A stretch of DNA of 64,000 bases from Zymoseptoria tritici IPO323 (Eukaryota; Ascomycota; Dothideomycetes; Mycosphaerellales; Mycosphaerellaceae): positions 3,472,001 through 3,536,000 of the forward strand of contig NC_018217.1 in assembly GCF_000219625.1 (NCBI RefSeq), read 5' to 3'. Positions within the stretch are counted from its first letter, which is position 1, and every line of letters begins with the position of its first letter. This document shows positions 20,960 to 32,139 of this stretch, in pieces. The notes below the pieces were generated by a model, which saw only the letters and a program-made list of their open reading frames with translations, did no database searches and had not been told where the DNA came from. Both the position numbers and the translations under genes were made by a program.

Positions 20960-21366
20960 GAGGATGTTGACTGGACGGAAGACTTGAGAGTACGAGGTAT
21001 ACGTGCTTGAGCGGACATCTCAGGGACAGGGACAAGTATGGAAGTGCAGAGGACACTGGCGTCCATCGCCGGGCACGGGACGGGGAAAAGAATGCTCTCT
21101 GGCTGGCTTGGACAGCGGACGGACAGACTGATGCTCCGCTAGATTACTGGGCTACTGGCAGGACAGGAAGCGCAAGCGATACATTGCTCGGTACGGCATG
21201 GTGGGACGGCGTTCTGAATCTTTGGCGTTTGATATCTGCTCTTTCTTCTTCTACTGTATAGAATTCGTGGCCTTCGCTGCTTTGCGTTAGGGCTCTACGA
21301 TGAGACGCTTCCAGTCCTTCGACCACAGCCTTGATCTCGCTTGCGCTATGTTCGCTTGTGCAATGT
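20960..21366. other. Convergent intergenic spacer
   Basis: About 400 bp between the 3' ends of the Sec14-like gene (+) and the zinc-cluster gene (-). Nothing else recognised. Confidence 0.5.
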
Positions 21367-24300
21367 TCATGTAGATGAGAGCGGAGACGCAATGATGGCT
21401 CTTTCAACCTTGTCAAGGGATGTCAAGCGCTCCCTGAGCCGATCCTTTCTCGAGCGTTTCAGCAGCAGCCGATTCATGTAATGCAACGCAATCCCATTCG
21501 GACTTATGATGAGGCGGGGGATTCCCAGCGGATCCGATTGTTGAACGCGTGCTCTGAGTTGCACAGCCTGGTTGAGTCGGCGTTGACCGATGGGATATAT
21601 CTGGCCGTCCTCAAGCTTCCAGGGCATCACCAGACTGCTCTGGTCGTGAGACCGATCGACATGACGATGAACTTCGGTCTCCATCAGGGCGATCTCACCA
21701 TGCCAGGGAGAGTGTGTGTTGCGGCACCCATGGCCTTGGATCTGCAAGCAGGCCGTGGTGAGATAGGCAAATGTAGCGCAGTCACTGGTATCCTGCAAAA
21801 CCTTGGTCCAAAAATTGGTTCTGTTCACTGGGATCTTGATGCACTGTGGTGGCACGAAAGGTTGAGACGGCATCCAGGCCACGACAAAATGCTTTTCAGA
21901 CGGGTCGATGCCGGTGTCGCGAAGCATCATTGTGATGGAACGAATCAGCACGCATGCGAAATCGTAACAAGCGGAGTGGTTGACGCTTGCATCCGACAAC
22001 CACGCCGCTAGATCGCCCTGCTTGAGGGTCTCAATGAAGGCATGAGAGTCTCGCAGCTCTTTCCAGAGACTGGGTTGCGGTACCTTGCGCTCCATGAGCG
22101 CAGGTAAGACGTCTGCCAGAAGCTCTCTCATCTTAACCCTACCTGCAAGACCGGAGCAAAAGCTGACCTGGAGACCCCATGTGGACTCTAGAAAGGGCAG
22201 GATTTCGTCCGTGGGCTGGAGCATCTGCAGCTCTTTCAAGGTCATTCCTATGCGTTTAACCCAAGTCTGGTTATACACCAATGTTGCGTACTGGCCGGCT
22301 TGAACGCCAGCTTGTTGCTCCGCCAGGGCCCAATATGGTTCGAATGTCCCAAGTGGATCGCGGTATCCATCACTGACCTTCAGACAATCTTCTTCATCCA
22401 TACTGCACTTCGTGTTCAAAGTGACAGAAGTTGCGATGATGATTTTCTCAGTCAGCTGCATGGTTGGCCTTCGAAGCGTACTTCTTGGAAGTCTGTTCCA
22501 CGCCAGATCTGTTTCGGAGACCCGCCGTACTTGCCGTACCAATCCGGCTTGTTCGCGCTGTGCATCATCCCACCCGAGCAACGCAGCAATGAGCTGTAAG
22601 ACTTCCAATTTCTTCGGATCACTGCGTTCCAGCTGTAGGTAGTGTAGAAAATGACTCGTCACCAAATGGCGATCCACATTGTCCTCTGCCTTGCCACGTT
22701 CGGACAATTGCTGAGTAGTGGTGAAAGGATCGTCCTCCTGGTTGAATGCTTTCCTCAAATCCCGACTCCAGTGATAAGTTCCTTGCTGCTCGACTCCAGG
22801 GGCGATACATCCACCTCCGATCATAATACTCACAATTCCCTGCTCACCGGACTCATTCGCTCCTACTACGAAGTTACCAGGTCCCCACGTGTCGATGATA
22901 TCTTGTGGCGAAGCGAGGAGGTCATACTTGGTAAGCAAGTCGTCATCCAGAGTGAGCTCGCGAGCAAAGCCAAACACGAGCACGGGGCCACGCAGCATTG
23001 AGCCAAAGCATGTTAGATCTTGGAGCCGAGCACGAAGTCTCGGACCAGTGCTGGCGATAGGTCGCGAACCAAAAGGCTGTATTTCGGTGAGCTTGTGTTG
23101 TAGGAAGAACAGTTCCACAGCTCCCGTATGAGCCTGGCAGTAGGAGACAAGACCGAGACACAAGACTTGTACAGCTAATGCACAGAGGTGCACGCACCGC
23201 TCAACGGATGCCGTAGATATCGATTTGCCTTTAGATAGGCGAAGGCCCGACAATGTATCCGGCAGGATAGTTGAAGCATGGTGTGCGCAGCAGCGTACTG
23301 CGAAATCGTCTGAGAGGTCCGGCGTGGTCTCAACAAGATCCAAGAATTCGAGAATTGTTCTCGATTGGATAGAGTAGAGCTCAACGAAAAGCCGACGACC
23401 GTCGACGAGGATTTGACTTTTCGGGGTCTGCCGAATGAGCGTAAAAGAATCACAGCAAAGACCAGCTTGCTGCAGCTCTGCAAAGGCTGCCGAGATGCCT
23501 TTGAGTGCATATTGAGTGCGAGTCCATATTGTCTGCAGTGATGCACTATCCGAGAGATAGGATACCAAAGCTATGCTGTCGCACTGAAACCGGATGTCTC
23601 CATCCCAACTGAATCGCCTCTTTGGAGGCGGCACTATGCCCGCCAAGCCGCACAGAGTGGCAATAGTCCCGTGTGTGTCTGGTCGAGATGCTCTGGACTC
23701 GGATGAGGTGATATTCTTGGGCTTTAGAAGGAAGTCATACAAGCTGGGATGTTCTTGTCCTGTCATCGGAGAGACACCATTGTGAACACATCCTTCAATG
23801 TGAGAGTGCATCTGCGGTCTCTTTCCGTGGCCTTGGGGACGATCAAAATATATCCATGGACGATCCTTCTCTTGCTCATAGAGCAGTTCTGCAATTTCTG
23901 CAACTTCGATTCCTTCGTCTCGTAGCTCATGCAGCCAGGACCATGATCCCACAGCGACGAGATCGAACTCGCTCTCAAGAAGTTCGGAGATGTGGCCCAG
24001 ATCCATCGTGAGGAGCGCATCATCTAGAGCGTGGTTCCGATTGGTCGTCTCTTTCCTGATCGCTGTCTCGTGCGAGGCAAGTGACGAGCTACCCAGGATG
24101 AAACGTTTGGCTTGCTCCACGCCGGCATAAGTCTGCTCGGTAAACTCTTTTACGGTCTGCTCGTTCTTGTGCGATGGACGGGCCTTCGATGCCAACTTCG
24201 GGTACACACATAGCTCCGGATGCTGGCACCAAACACACTGAGCGCAAGGCTGATCGCCATCACAACGTATCTTGCGTCGTCGACACTGTAGCGATCCCAC

Positions 24301-25207
24301 GTTGCATTAGTCCGAATAACAGAGAGCCATTTGAGATTCGTACCTCGACGCATGCATCCTTAGTAGCATTCTTGGTAGAAATTCGGCCTTGCCAAGAGAC
24401 ATCAGGAGGTCTGAGCCTTTTGCTACCGCCTTCGCTAGCCGCTGGACTTGGTGATTTGGCTCGCCTTAAATCCCGATGCTTGCGGGTGTTCAATCCACGC
24501 TGCGATCGAGGGTCCGTTGCATGAATCAAGCTTTTGCTTGAGTCCAGCTCTGCAGTGCCAGACAACTTCGCCGGAAGCATAGCGTGGTGGAATATATCCA
24601 GATTATCACAGACGTCCGAGAGCACCTGACGACGCCGCTTCAAATTTCCGAAGAACGATTTGATTTGGAACCTGACTGGCACTGGAGCTTCGACTTCCAG
24701 ATCCTGGAAGAGAGACTCGAGCCGTTCTGCGAGAACACGACGGAAATATACAGCATCGAACTGCTTGTGGAGCGCAATCAGGTCGGGGGACGAAACGAGG
24801 ATGTCTGCCATCATCGAGAACGCTTTCCGGTCATAATCGGTGAAAGACATGATGTCTTGATCCACAGCACGGCTGATCCAGTGCGCGGGATGTAGATGGA
24901 TTGTGGTCGAAGCATAAAGAGCGATCGCACGACAGAGTACAACGAGCTGCGCATCGCCTGACTGTTCGCTCTCGGCGGGGTTGAATACGGTGGGGTCGGT
25001 CTCAAATTGCAGCACTGCCAGCGAAGACTAGTGCACGGCTTGTCAGACTGGAAGCGAGCAAGTCCAAGCCTGTTTCCAAGCGATGAATGCGACTGTGCCC
25101 TCCCATCATGTACGCCACTGATGACTGCAGGACCGCCACTGTACCTCCATGAGCTTTTTGGTGTCTGCGGCTCGAAGGTCAGATTTGGAGAAAGAGAATA
25201 CAAACAT
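21367..25207 (-). CDS. Very long Zn2Cys6 regulator with an internal zinc cluster
   Basis: Proposed exons 25145-25207, 24344-25027 and 21367-24285, giving about 1,221 residues. The intron 24286-24343 (58 nt, GTACGA...CTACAG) is well supported because it joins the zinc cluster: C247-X2-C250-X6-C257-X5-C263-X2-C266-X8-C275, with the first Cys pair split by the exon junction (ACVE-CRRRKIRCDGDQPC). The first intron (25028-25144, 117 nt) and the ATG at 25207 are less certain. About 245 residues precede the cluster, with a basic Ser/Pro-rich part just before it (RGLNTRKHRDLRRAKSPSP). The roughly 945 residues after it lack a recognised fungal transcription-factor domain; one conspicuous motif is DTWGPGNFVVGANESGEQG. 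Zinc clusters bind DNA at CGG half-sites; the target genes are unknown. Confidence 0.7.
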
Positions 25208-25424
25208 GTAGCGCAATGCGAGTGCCGGCGAAGGTGCGCTTATTGGCAGGAGATTGATAGAGTGAGGTGAGCTCCTGAAGGCGGGAAGGTTCACCTCGGC
25301 CCACCCGAGGACCCGAAATACCGCCGAGGTGAATGGTTCTAAACTCACCTCCAAACCTTCAAGCTTCTTCCAACCTCACCTCAACCTTGTGAGCACAACA
25401 GACACACCACACCACTTAACAATC

Positions 25425-26285
25425 ATGCCACCATCGAGTCTCTCCCGCCTTCTCCACCTGTCTCCACTCTCTCCCTCCCACCTCGACCACCTCCACCGCC
25501 TCCTCTCCACCGCCTCCGGCCTCTCCTCCACCCTCCTCACCCTGCAATACACCCTCGCCCTGCTCCACGTGCAACTCACCCGCCTGCTCACCGCACGCTA
25601 CCAATCCCTCGCCGAATCCATCGCCACCAAAGCCTCCGCCACCCTCGCTCCGGGTGAAGTCGTCTCACTCACCATTGAACCTCCCCACCTTGCACTCACC
25701 GATGCGTGCTTGAGTGTACGCTCGGCAGGGGAAGTGGTCGATGATTGGAGGACTGCGAGTCGGGTTCTCACGGGAGGATTGGGGAGATGGGCGGCTGGAA
25801 GGGAGCTGTGGAGGGAGGGGAAGAGGGATCCGACATTGAAGGGACTGGCGTGGGTGAAGGTGGTTTGTGGGACGGGATATTGGGTGCTGGAGAGTGCTGC
25901 GTTTGGGGTTAAGAAAGGGGTGATTAGAGGGGAAGGGTGGAAGAAGAGGGAGGCGGGACTGTGGAAGTGGAGTTGTAGGTTTTGGTTGGGGGAGGTGGTG
26001 GTGGAGTTTTTGAGGTTGGCGAGGGTGAGGAGTTTGAGGTGGGAGGAGGAGTTTGGGGCGGAGAGGGTGGAGGGGGAGAAGGAGGTGGAGGTGAAGAGCG
26101 TGGAGTTGGAGAAGAAGTGGTGGAGAGAGTTGCATGCGTATTTGGGATGGTTGCCGGGTGCGTTGCATTGGAGTTTTGACGTGGGTGAGGATGGAGAAGG
26201 GCTGTTTGGAGAGGGAATGCTGGCGGTCAGTGGACTCGTGCCGGGAGTTATTGCGTTGCAGGACAATTGGAGGAAGACGGCATGA
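25425..26285 (+). CDS. PEX11-like peroxisomal membrane protein
   Basis: Intronless, 286 residues from ATG 25425 (MPPSSLSRLLHLSPLSPSHL). The N-terminal amphipathic region LHRLLSTASGLSSTLLTLQY and the later pattern ASRVLTGGLGRWAAGRELW ... CGTGYWVLESAAFGVKKGVI resemble PEX11C-type fungal proteins, which bind and elongate the peroxisome membrane before division. The C-terminal part is charged and ends near a hydrophobic segment (LAVSGLVPGVIALQDNW). The assignment rests on overall layout rather than an invariant motif. The sequence just upstream (about 25265-25385) carries several AGGTGA/TCACCT copies that could be regulatory sites shared with the divergent zinc-cluster gene. Confidence 0.6.
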   Translation: MPPSSLSRLLHLSPLSPSHLDHLHRLLSTASGLSSTLLTLQYTLALLHVQLTRLLTARYQSLAESIATKASATLAPGEVVSLTIEPPHLALTDACLSVRSAGEVVDDWRTASRVLTGGLGRWAAGRELWREGKRDPTLKGLAWVKVVCGTGYWVLESAAFGVKKGVIRGEGWKKREAGLWKWSCRFWLGEVVVEFLRLARVRSLRWEEEFGAERVEGEKEVEVKSVELEKKWWRELHAYLGWLPGALHWSFDVGEDGEGLFGEGMLAVSGLVPGVIALQDNWRKTA

Positions 26286-28118
26286 GAAGGACGACAACGT
26301 CACAAGACACGCTCCCTTAGCGTAGACTCAGCGCAAAACAAACGTCGGCCCAACGGACCCATGGCAAAACTTTGGAGTCAAACGCCGCCAAACGCACTTC
26401 GGCATCAAACGAGGGCTCGAACTCGTGCATCATAACAAAACAACAACACGAAACGAACGACGATAAACATTGATCGATTGATCCATCCATCCATCCATTG
26501 CCAGACCAAAAAGAATCCCTTCTCAATGCCCAACGAAACAGCAAAAGAAACTCTTACCATCACAACACGAGTCCAGAAAACCCTCTGTCCATCTCGTTAT
26601 ATTATTACAAGCCCAATTTCTTGCGAAGCGGCCAAATGGGTGGTTTTACTTGATTGGACGGAGGGGAAACTCTGTGGAATATATACCTGACCTGGATGGC
26701 TCCCGCTGCACAGGGTCCCACCGAGCTTATTCCGTTCCGCTTTGCGGCGGCGGCAGGGACGGGGTATTGTGAGGTGGAGACATGAGTGAGGACTTCGATT
26801 ACGACGAGTTGGCGCCGCGTTCTGGAACACAACTGAGAGAGACCTTACACATCTTTGGACGGACTCGGATGAAACATTCGTATGCTCGAAGGTGGGACAT
26901 TCGAAGTTCTGCTACCGATTGATCATCATCTGTGCATTTGGAACAAAAGGATACCAGCCGATCGAGACTGGAGCATTGTATCGATATCGCTGAAGGTCAT
27001 ATACTGCTCTTCGTGTCGACCAGCAAGTCACAACTACCGGGGAGCGCAAGCTCGCGGCTGACATTCCAGACCTCCCAGAACATCGTTCGCTTCATGAGCA
27101 TGCATTTCCAACGGTAGGTAGCTTGGTGGTGTCTCAGAACCCCCGTTCTCCGAGGGCTCAAAGTCACTGTCCGTACTAGTGCTTCGAGATCCGAGTCCCG
27201 TCACCATGCTTGCTGAAGCAAGACCGCCTGACAGCGCCATCAATCCTGTTCGGAATTGTGCATGACTGGTGACTCTCCTATATGCCACCCTTCCTCAACC
27301 TCATCGCTCTCAAAATGACACAATTTCTTTCGGTCCTTCGTCAATGGTGGAAGCGACTGCCAACCAAGATCCTAGTACATGACATACATGTATGTCGCCC
27401 TGAATACTGAGCGGAAATTCCTCCTTGCCAACGGCCAGATAATTGTACCACGATCGACATCGCCTTCCCGACAAGATCTGGACGCGCGGATGACGACGTG
27501 GAGAGCCTTTGTACGCCTCTGGTATATATCGAATCTATATCCGTGATGCGGAATCTCAACACATGGCATCCCGGACGGACATCGAATGAATACTCCAGCA
27601 TTACCGGACCACCACGTTGGATACGCCTAAAAGACCGCGCGCTTCCTCTTGTTGTCGTCTCGGCGGCGAGGCAAGTCTTCACGTAGCGGACATACTCCGG
27701 AACCTGTCCAGACTTCCAGGTTGTCACATCAATTCACATGGGAACCATCCCGTCTCGATGCTGTGGACTTCGAAGTGAAGATCCTTACTCAATCACAACT
27801 GATCATCTCTAGGCTACTGGATACCTATGAGCGTTCTGAGAAATATACTGGATGGAACGGAACCCTAGTGCTTGTGAACAATGGGCTCGCAGCTGCCGAC
27901 AAGCTCCTCAAGCAGATCAAGCATTCAGTATGCATGCATGTGGTACTGCATGAGGTCAGCCGTCTTTGGGGCGGCACGCATGACAACCTGCGCATTCAGC
28001 CGCGGATGCCTACTTCGCACATCTGCCTTATCGCCGCATGCCAATTCGACTACCTCCCTTCCACTCGTCCATCTTTCTCGAAGTTTCGGCGCTCGCTTCC
28101 GCTCATCACACATCGAAC
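26286..28118. other. Long intergenic region with weak reading frames
   Basis: About 1.8 kb. A short ATCC microsatellite lies at about 26480-26496. Minus-strand frames at 27034-27288 and 27341-27727 have no ATG at their ends and no recognised motif. Nothing else supported. Confidence 0.4.
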
Positions 28119-28400
28119 ATGGAGCTTTTCGGAGATCCGCGAGTCGTACCTTACACTTATACGCCACTCGACACTTCCAAGCAGCAGTACCGACTCATGC
28201 GATTCGTCGGCCACGACAACGATCTGGCTTGGGAGCTGGCCACCTTTTCTCTTCTCCATGAACAATCTTGGACGGCGCTGTCGTACTGCTGAGGTACACG
28301 TCTCACTGAGAATTACATCAAACTCAACTGGTGTCCGCGAGGTATTACAGTTTGTAAATTATCCTGCTGATGTGAAATCGTTTCTCGATACAAGGTAGCA
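28119..28400 (+). pseudogene. HET-domain (heterokaryon incompatibility) fragment with nonsense codon
   Basis: From the ATG at 28119 the frame reads YTYTPLDTSKQQYRLMRFVG then LLHEQSWTALSYC, which is the typical start of fungal HET domains (Y-x-PLD ... I/L-R-L ... Y-x-ALSY-x-WG). At the conserved Trp of the SYCWG motif the codon is TGA (28290-28292) instead of TGG. In the same frame beyond the stop, GTRLTENYIKLNW and GITV resemble the next HET segment, then a further stop appears and the rest of the domain is absent. HET proteins trigger cell death on fusion with incompatible strains; this copy cannot encode a full domain. Confidence 0.6.
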
Positions 28401-28410
28401 ATCTGAACAA

Positions 28411-29259
28411 TCAGTGCACGCGGCCATCGACTTGTCCCACTAGATACTCCTCATCTCGGCTATTTGAAATACGACTCTGCTCCAGGACAATATCCTCCCG
28501 CACAGCCTCAGCCGACTCATAAGCACCTTTCCAGCATCCCAAAACGATCCTACCAAGAAGCACATCTTGAGTCGGTGGGAAAACTCCTTGCTCAAAACAT
28601 TGAATTACATCCTGATCCTCATACCTCTCATACGGCATCTCACCCGTCACAATCTCATACAGCACCGATCCGAGCGCAAACAGATCCGTCCGTACAGTCG
28701 ACGGAGCATCGTATGAGCGCGGAAGCCGGTATCGATATCCCTCGAATCCCGAGCCGGGCGAGCCGTCGATGGTTGAGCCGGAGAAGTCGATGATGCAGAG
28801 TCGGAAGTCGTCGTCGACGAGGAGGTTCCACGAGTTGAGGTCCGAGTGGATGATGTTCACGCTGTGAAGGATGCTGAGTCCTTCGGCGGCATCGGCGGCG
28901 AATTGCAGTCGTTGTGATGGAGGTATCGTCCAGCCTGGCGCGGGAGGTGAGCCAAGCGACGCAGCACTGCCGCTCGATGTGAAGCGTGAAGGTCGCAGAA
29001 GATTGTGCAGACTCCCGTTGCCAAGGTACGGTAGCACTAGCCTCTCCGGCGTGCTATCCGCGTGAAGCCGTAGCAGACGTGGGTGTGGGGGTAGCCTTCG
29101 ATATGCCGCATACTCTCGTCGCAGGTCTTGCAGGCTTTCTTGCAACCAGTCGGGGTTGGCATGCGGTGCTTTTTCGACGAAGACGCCGTCTGTCCGCAGC
29201 TTGATCAAGCCGGTGCAGCCTCCGGAGATTATTTCGAGTTCGGTCTCTGTCGTTGACAT
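28411..29259 (-). CDS. Small protein kinase-like protein
   Basis: Intronless, 282 residues from the ATG at 29257-29259. It consists almost only of a kinase domain. The ATP-binding Lys is probably in VFVEKAPH; there is no clear glycine-rich loop (SGGCTGLIKL is the nearest). The hinge region is LVLPYLGNGSLHNLL and the catalytic loop IIHSDLNSWNLLVD keeps Asp and Asn. The metal-binding DFG is DFS (LCIIDFSGS), and helix F is RTDLFALGSVLYEIVTGEMPYER. It ends without an extra domain. It resembles the small Ser/Thr kinase-like proteins common in Pezizomycotina. Asp-Leu-Asn in the loop suggests possible activity; HSD and DFS leave that open. Substrate unknown. Confidence 0.8.
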   Translation of the reverse strand: MSTTETELEIISGGCTGLIKLRTDGVFVEKAPHANPDWLQESLQDLRREYAAYRRLPPHPRLLRLHADSTPERLVLPYLGNGSLHNLLRPSRFTSSGSAASLGSPPAPGWTIPPSQRLQFAADAAEGLSILHSVNIIHSDLNSWNLLVDDDFRLCIIDFSGSTIDGSPGSGFEGYRYRLPRSYDAPSTVRTDLFALGSVLYEIVTGEMPYERYEDQDVIQCFEQGVFPPTQDVLLGRIVLGCWKGAYESAEAVREDIVLEQSRISNSRDEEYLVGQVDGRVH

Positions 29260-29731
29260 TGTTCACGGTCAGGGTAGGGATATATGGAGTCGAAGCGGCG
29301 GCTGCAATTCATGATTAGGTTGTCTGGTAGATGCTGAACACATTCAGGTCATCGGCTGATCCTGATCATGCTGTCATGTCGCAGGATCATGTTAACGAGG
29401 TGATGCTTTCGAAAAGTGTTTGCTGGAATGTTGACTGCCCGCTTCCAGCTTCATCGCCTCTTTGATCTCTGGAACATGCATCCGGCCATCGTAGTATGCT
29501 GGCACTGCTAGGCGACACGATGAGTTTGCTCTGTTACCCATCATGAGCGACCTTATTGATGGTATACGGTGAGAAACGGACATACTTGTGTATGTCGCAA
29601 TGTTCATCAGGTGGCCACCGTGATTGGGTCAGTATAGCAAGGGGGTTTCGAGACTCCCGGAGTTGACCCGAGACTCCATCAGCTGCATTCCTCTTTACCC
29701 GTGCCACGCTCCTCAGCTCTTGCTGAGCCGC
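29260..29731. other. Divergent intergenic region
   Basis: About 470 bp between the kinase-like gene (-) and the small membrane-protein gene (+). No further gene recognised. Confidence 0.45.
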
Positions 29732-30270
29732 ATGCGTATGTCTCGCCTTGCCGTCTTCTCACTCGCAACATGTCAGCGTCCAAGACATTATTCATCGATG
29801 GTCGAACCTCACTTGGGGACGCAAACGGTATACTCATCGCCTCAATAGGCGTACAGTCCTCGCTGATAGGTACAGCAGACCACGAATGCCGTCCCGATCG
29901 CAGCTATGTCGACGACATGCCACCCAACTGGGCCACCAGCAAGACCCACCTATGCGGCGTAAGCTGGCCACAGTCGACACCACTCCAGAACATATCTGCC
30001 TGCTGCAGCGACAGCAAGCCTGTCGAAGTCTCGCATGCGTGCTTCCACTACTGCGAAACGGAACTGGACCTGTTCGGATTCTCTCATTGTGTGAGAGACA
30101 AGTTCATGCCGGAACATTACATGGTCTCTTGCAATTTTGCTGAAGGCCATGAGATCAGTAACGCGTGGACACTCATGGGCGGTCTGGCGCTGGCGATAGC
30201 GATTGGCAGTGTTTTTCTGGCCTTGGTGATTGCGGTCAGACGCAAGCGGACGGCATCGGTGATGATATAG
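29732..30270 (+). CDS. Small Cys-rich type I membrane protein, unknown
   Basis: Proposed two exons, 29732-29771 and 29849-30270, joined across a 77-nt intron (29772-29848, GTCAGC...AATAG); 153 residues. The first exon gives MRMSRLAVFSLATC, so the joined N-terminus looks like a signal peptide. The body has ten Cys (HECRPDRS, THLCGVSW, ISACCSDSK, HACFHYCETEL, SHCVRDK, VSCNFAEG). A single membrane span near the end (LMGGLALAIAIGSVFLALVI) is followed by the basic tail RRKRTASVMI. It would be an anchored surface or secretory-pathway protein. Without the intron, a longer uninterrupted frame from a non-ATG start would lack the signal peptide. No family recognised. Confidence 0.5.
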
Positions 30271-30553
30271 ATGGCCGGGGTGTGAGATTGCATGCGTTTG
30301 AGTCAAATGATAGGTCTAGGTCGGTGATCGCGGTCTTTGTCTGAGCAAAGGACGGACTGTCGGATGAACTCACTTGTTAATTTGTATTCAATCGATTGTC
30401 TGTATTGAAAAGGGAAGAAGGAGGAAAGCACGTCTAAGAGGAAGCCGTGACCGTGACTAAGCATGTCTGCCTCAGGCATTAACAGAGACATCTTTCCCTT
30501 GAAACCTGCATGTTTTCTATCAACACCACTCACGACAACTTTCAGGCTACAGC

Positions 30554-31420
30554 ATGGTAAAATGCCATCCGCAAAGAGAAGATGTGGCTGCGCGACTGGA
30601 TTATATCGACCTCCTTCGAGCAATGTACCCAGCGGACGATGAATTACTCATGGATCAGGAGACCGAAGTAATGCTGTCGAATGCGAGGACTTGGTGCGAA
30701 GATGACGCTATCGAGAGGCCCAACATGACGGCAACAATATCGCTGTCTCTTGTCTTGACATTTTCCACAGCCGCCAAGCAGGACAGCCGGAAGCTGGTCC
30801 TGACCATCGAGCTGCCACTGGCTGCTCTCGAACCTGTCAGTGCAGAGGTACCTTTGGAAGGAAGGCTTCGAGTCGGGGCGGATTGGCTCACCAAGGCTGA
30901 AGCTCTCCGATTGCAATTCGACTTACCCGAACACGACATTCTGTCGGCTATTGACATCGTCCGATATCGAGCCACTGAACACCTCGCCACATTACAGCAG
31001 ACAGCAGTCGTAGCCGGAGATATCAGCGGTCCCGAAGTCCGAGCATGGTTCTACTTCCCCTCCATCAGCACACGGGCAAAGCGAGACGATCTCGTCAACC
31101 ACGCCCCATCATTCGGCCTAACGGGGTTTCTTCTCGCCGGCAAGCCGGGAGTTCTGTGCTTGGAAGGTGGAGCGCAACGTATTGACGACTTTATGAAGTT
31201 CATCAAGACGGAATCATGGGGCGACATTCCTCCCGGCCACAAAAAAGTGTCCGAGGTGCTCCGAGAAAGTTGTACCGAGAGATCGTTCTCACGAATGGAG
31301 GAAATCACTGATCAGCTCGAGAAGCGAGGTCAGAGATCGAATCGGTCAGATATGAAAGGACTGGAACAATGGCTTGCGGCGAGAGGCTTGGGTGAATCAT
31401 TCGCCAAGGTGTTGATGTGA
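30554..31420 (+). CDS. RWD and DUF1115 protein (RWDD2-like)
   Basis: Intronless, 288 residues from ATG 30554. The N-terminal half is an RWD domain (DYIDLLRAMYPADDELLMDQ, ISLSLVLTFSTAA, LVLTIELPLAALEPVSAEVP). The C-terminal half fits DUF1115 (VRAWFYFPSISTRAKRDDLV, GLTGFLLAGKPGVLCLEGG, IDDFMKFIKTESWGDIPPGH). This is the arrangement of RWDD2 proteins, conserved across eukaryotes without a firm biochemical role. RWD folds usually mediate protein-protein contacts. The gene is convergent with the DUF6924-like gene 175 bp downstream. Confidence 0.85.
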   Translation: MVKCHPQREDVAARLDYIDLLRAMYPADDELLMDQETEVMLSNARTWCEDDAIERPNMTATISLSLVLTFSTAAKQDSRKLVLTIELPLAALEPVSAEVPLEGRLRVGADWLTKAEALRLQFDLPEHDILSAIDIVRYRATEHLATLQQTAVVAGDISGPEVRAWFYFPSISTRAKRDDLVNHAPSFGLTGFLLAGKPGVLCLEGGAQRIDDFMKFIKTESWGDIPPGHKKVSEVLRESCTERSFSRMEEITDQLEKRGQRSNRSDMKGLEQWLAARGLGESFAKVLM

Positions 31421-31595
31421 TGCCACAAAACGCCTCTTCGACCATTCGCTCGGTCACGAAGACCGCCAATTCATATTTTCGCACATGGCCCAAGCTCGCC
31501 TAGATACGTGTGCCCGACCCTTCCAACGCAACCAGAGACATCGTCAAGCGCAATTACTGCTCTTCAAAGCACACAAAACAAGACCCAAGATATGG

Positions 31596-32139
31596 TCAGC
31601 CCTCTCTGCAAACTCCATCATCCGTCCGCTCGGCTTCTGCCTGAAGATCGGGCATATCGTCCCCCTTTACCGCCCACGTGGGGAGTATATCCGATACCAA
31701 CTTCAAATCCACCCGCACCGTTTCGATCTTCGGATCCGATTTACCGTCGTCCTGGAGAACAAGTACGATGAGGGCGCTGTCGTCTTGGCTCGACCTCTCG
31801 TCCAAGATTACGAACAGTTCGGTATCGAGGTCCGACTTGGTGCGGCTCGTCATGGCGGACAGGGTCTGCCAGCACTCCTTAGCCGTTTGGCCGGCGAACG
31901 GAGGATCAAAGTCCGAGACAGGTGGCGAGCTGATCTCGGTGTATGTTTCATCGAGGTCGCGGATCACAACGATGAATTGGAACCGAGTGTCTTGCGCTTG
32001 AAGGATTTTGGTCGCGGCCTGTCCGACCGTAAGATGGTTTTGTCAACGATGGTAGTGATTTGGGGGCGGCGGTACTCACGTCGGCCGTATTTTTGCTCGT
32101 ACAGCAGACTGCGAAGTATCTGCCTTTGTGAACTTCCAT
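31596..32139 (-). CDS. Small DUF6924-like protein
   Basis: Two exons, 32080-32139 and 31596-32018, with a 61-nt intron (32019-32079, GTGAGT...GGACAG); 160 residues. The start is MEVHKGRYFAVCCTSKNTAD. The second exon reads FQFIVVIRDLDETYTEISSP, FAGQTAKECW, TELFVILDERSSQDDSALIV, KIETVRVDLKLVSDIL and TDDGVCREG. The order of a 'FV(I/V)xDE' strand, an 'xVRV' strand and a final 'xDGVxRG'-like end resembles DUF6924 proteins; I base this on memory of the pattern only. No signal peptide or membrane segment. An upstream in-frame ATG at 32196 would add 19 residues. Confidence 0.5.

Noticed and set aside
27341..27727. Minus-strand frame upstream of the HET fragment
   Set aside because: No ATG, no recognised motif; could not be linked to a neighbouring exon.
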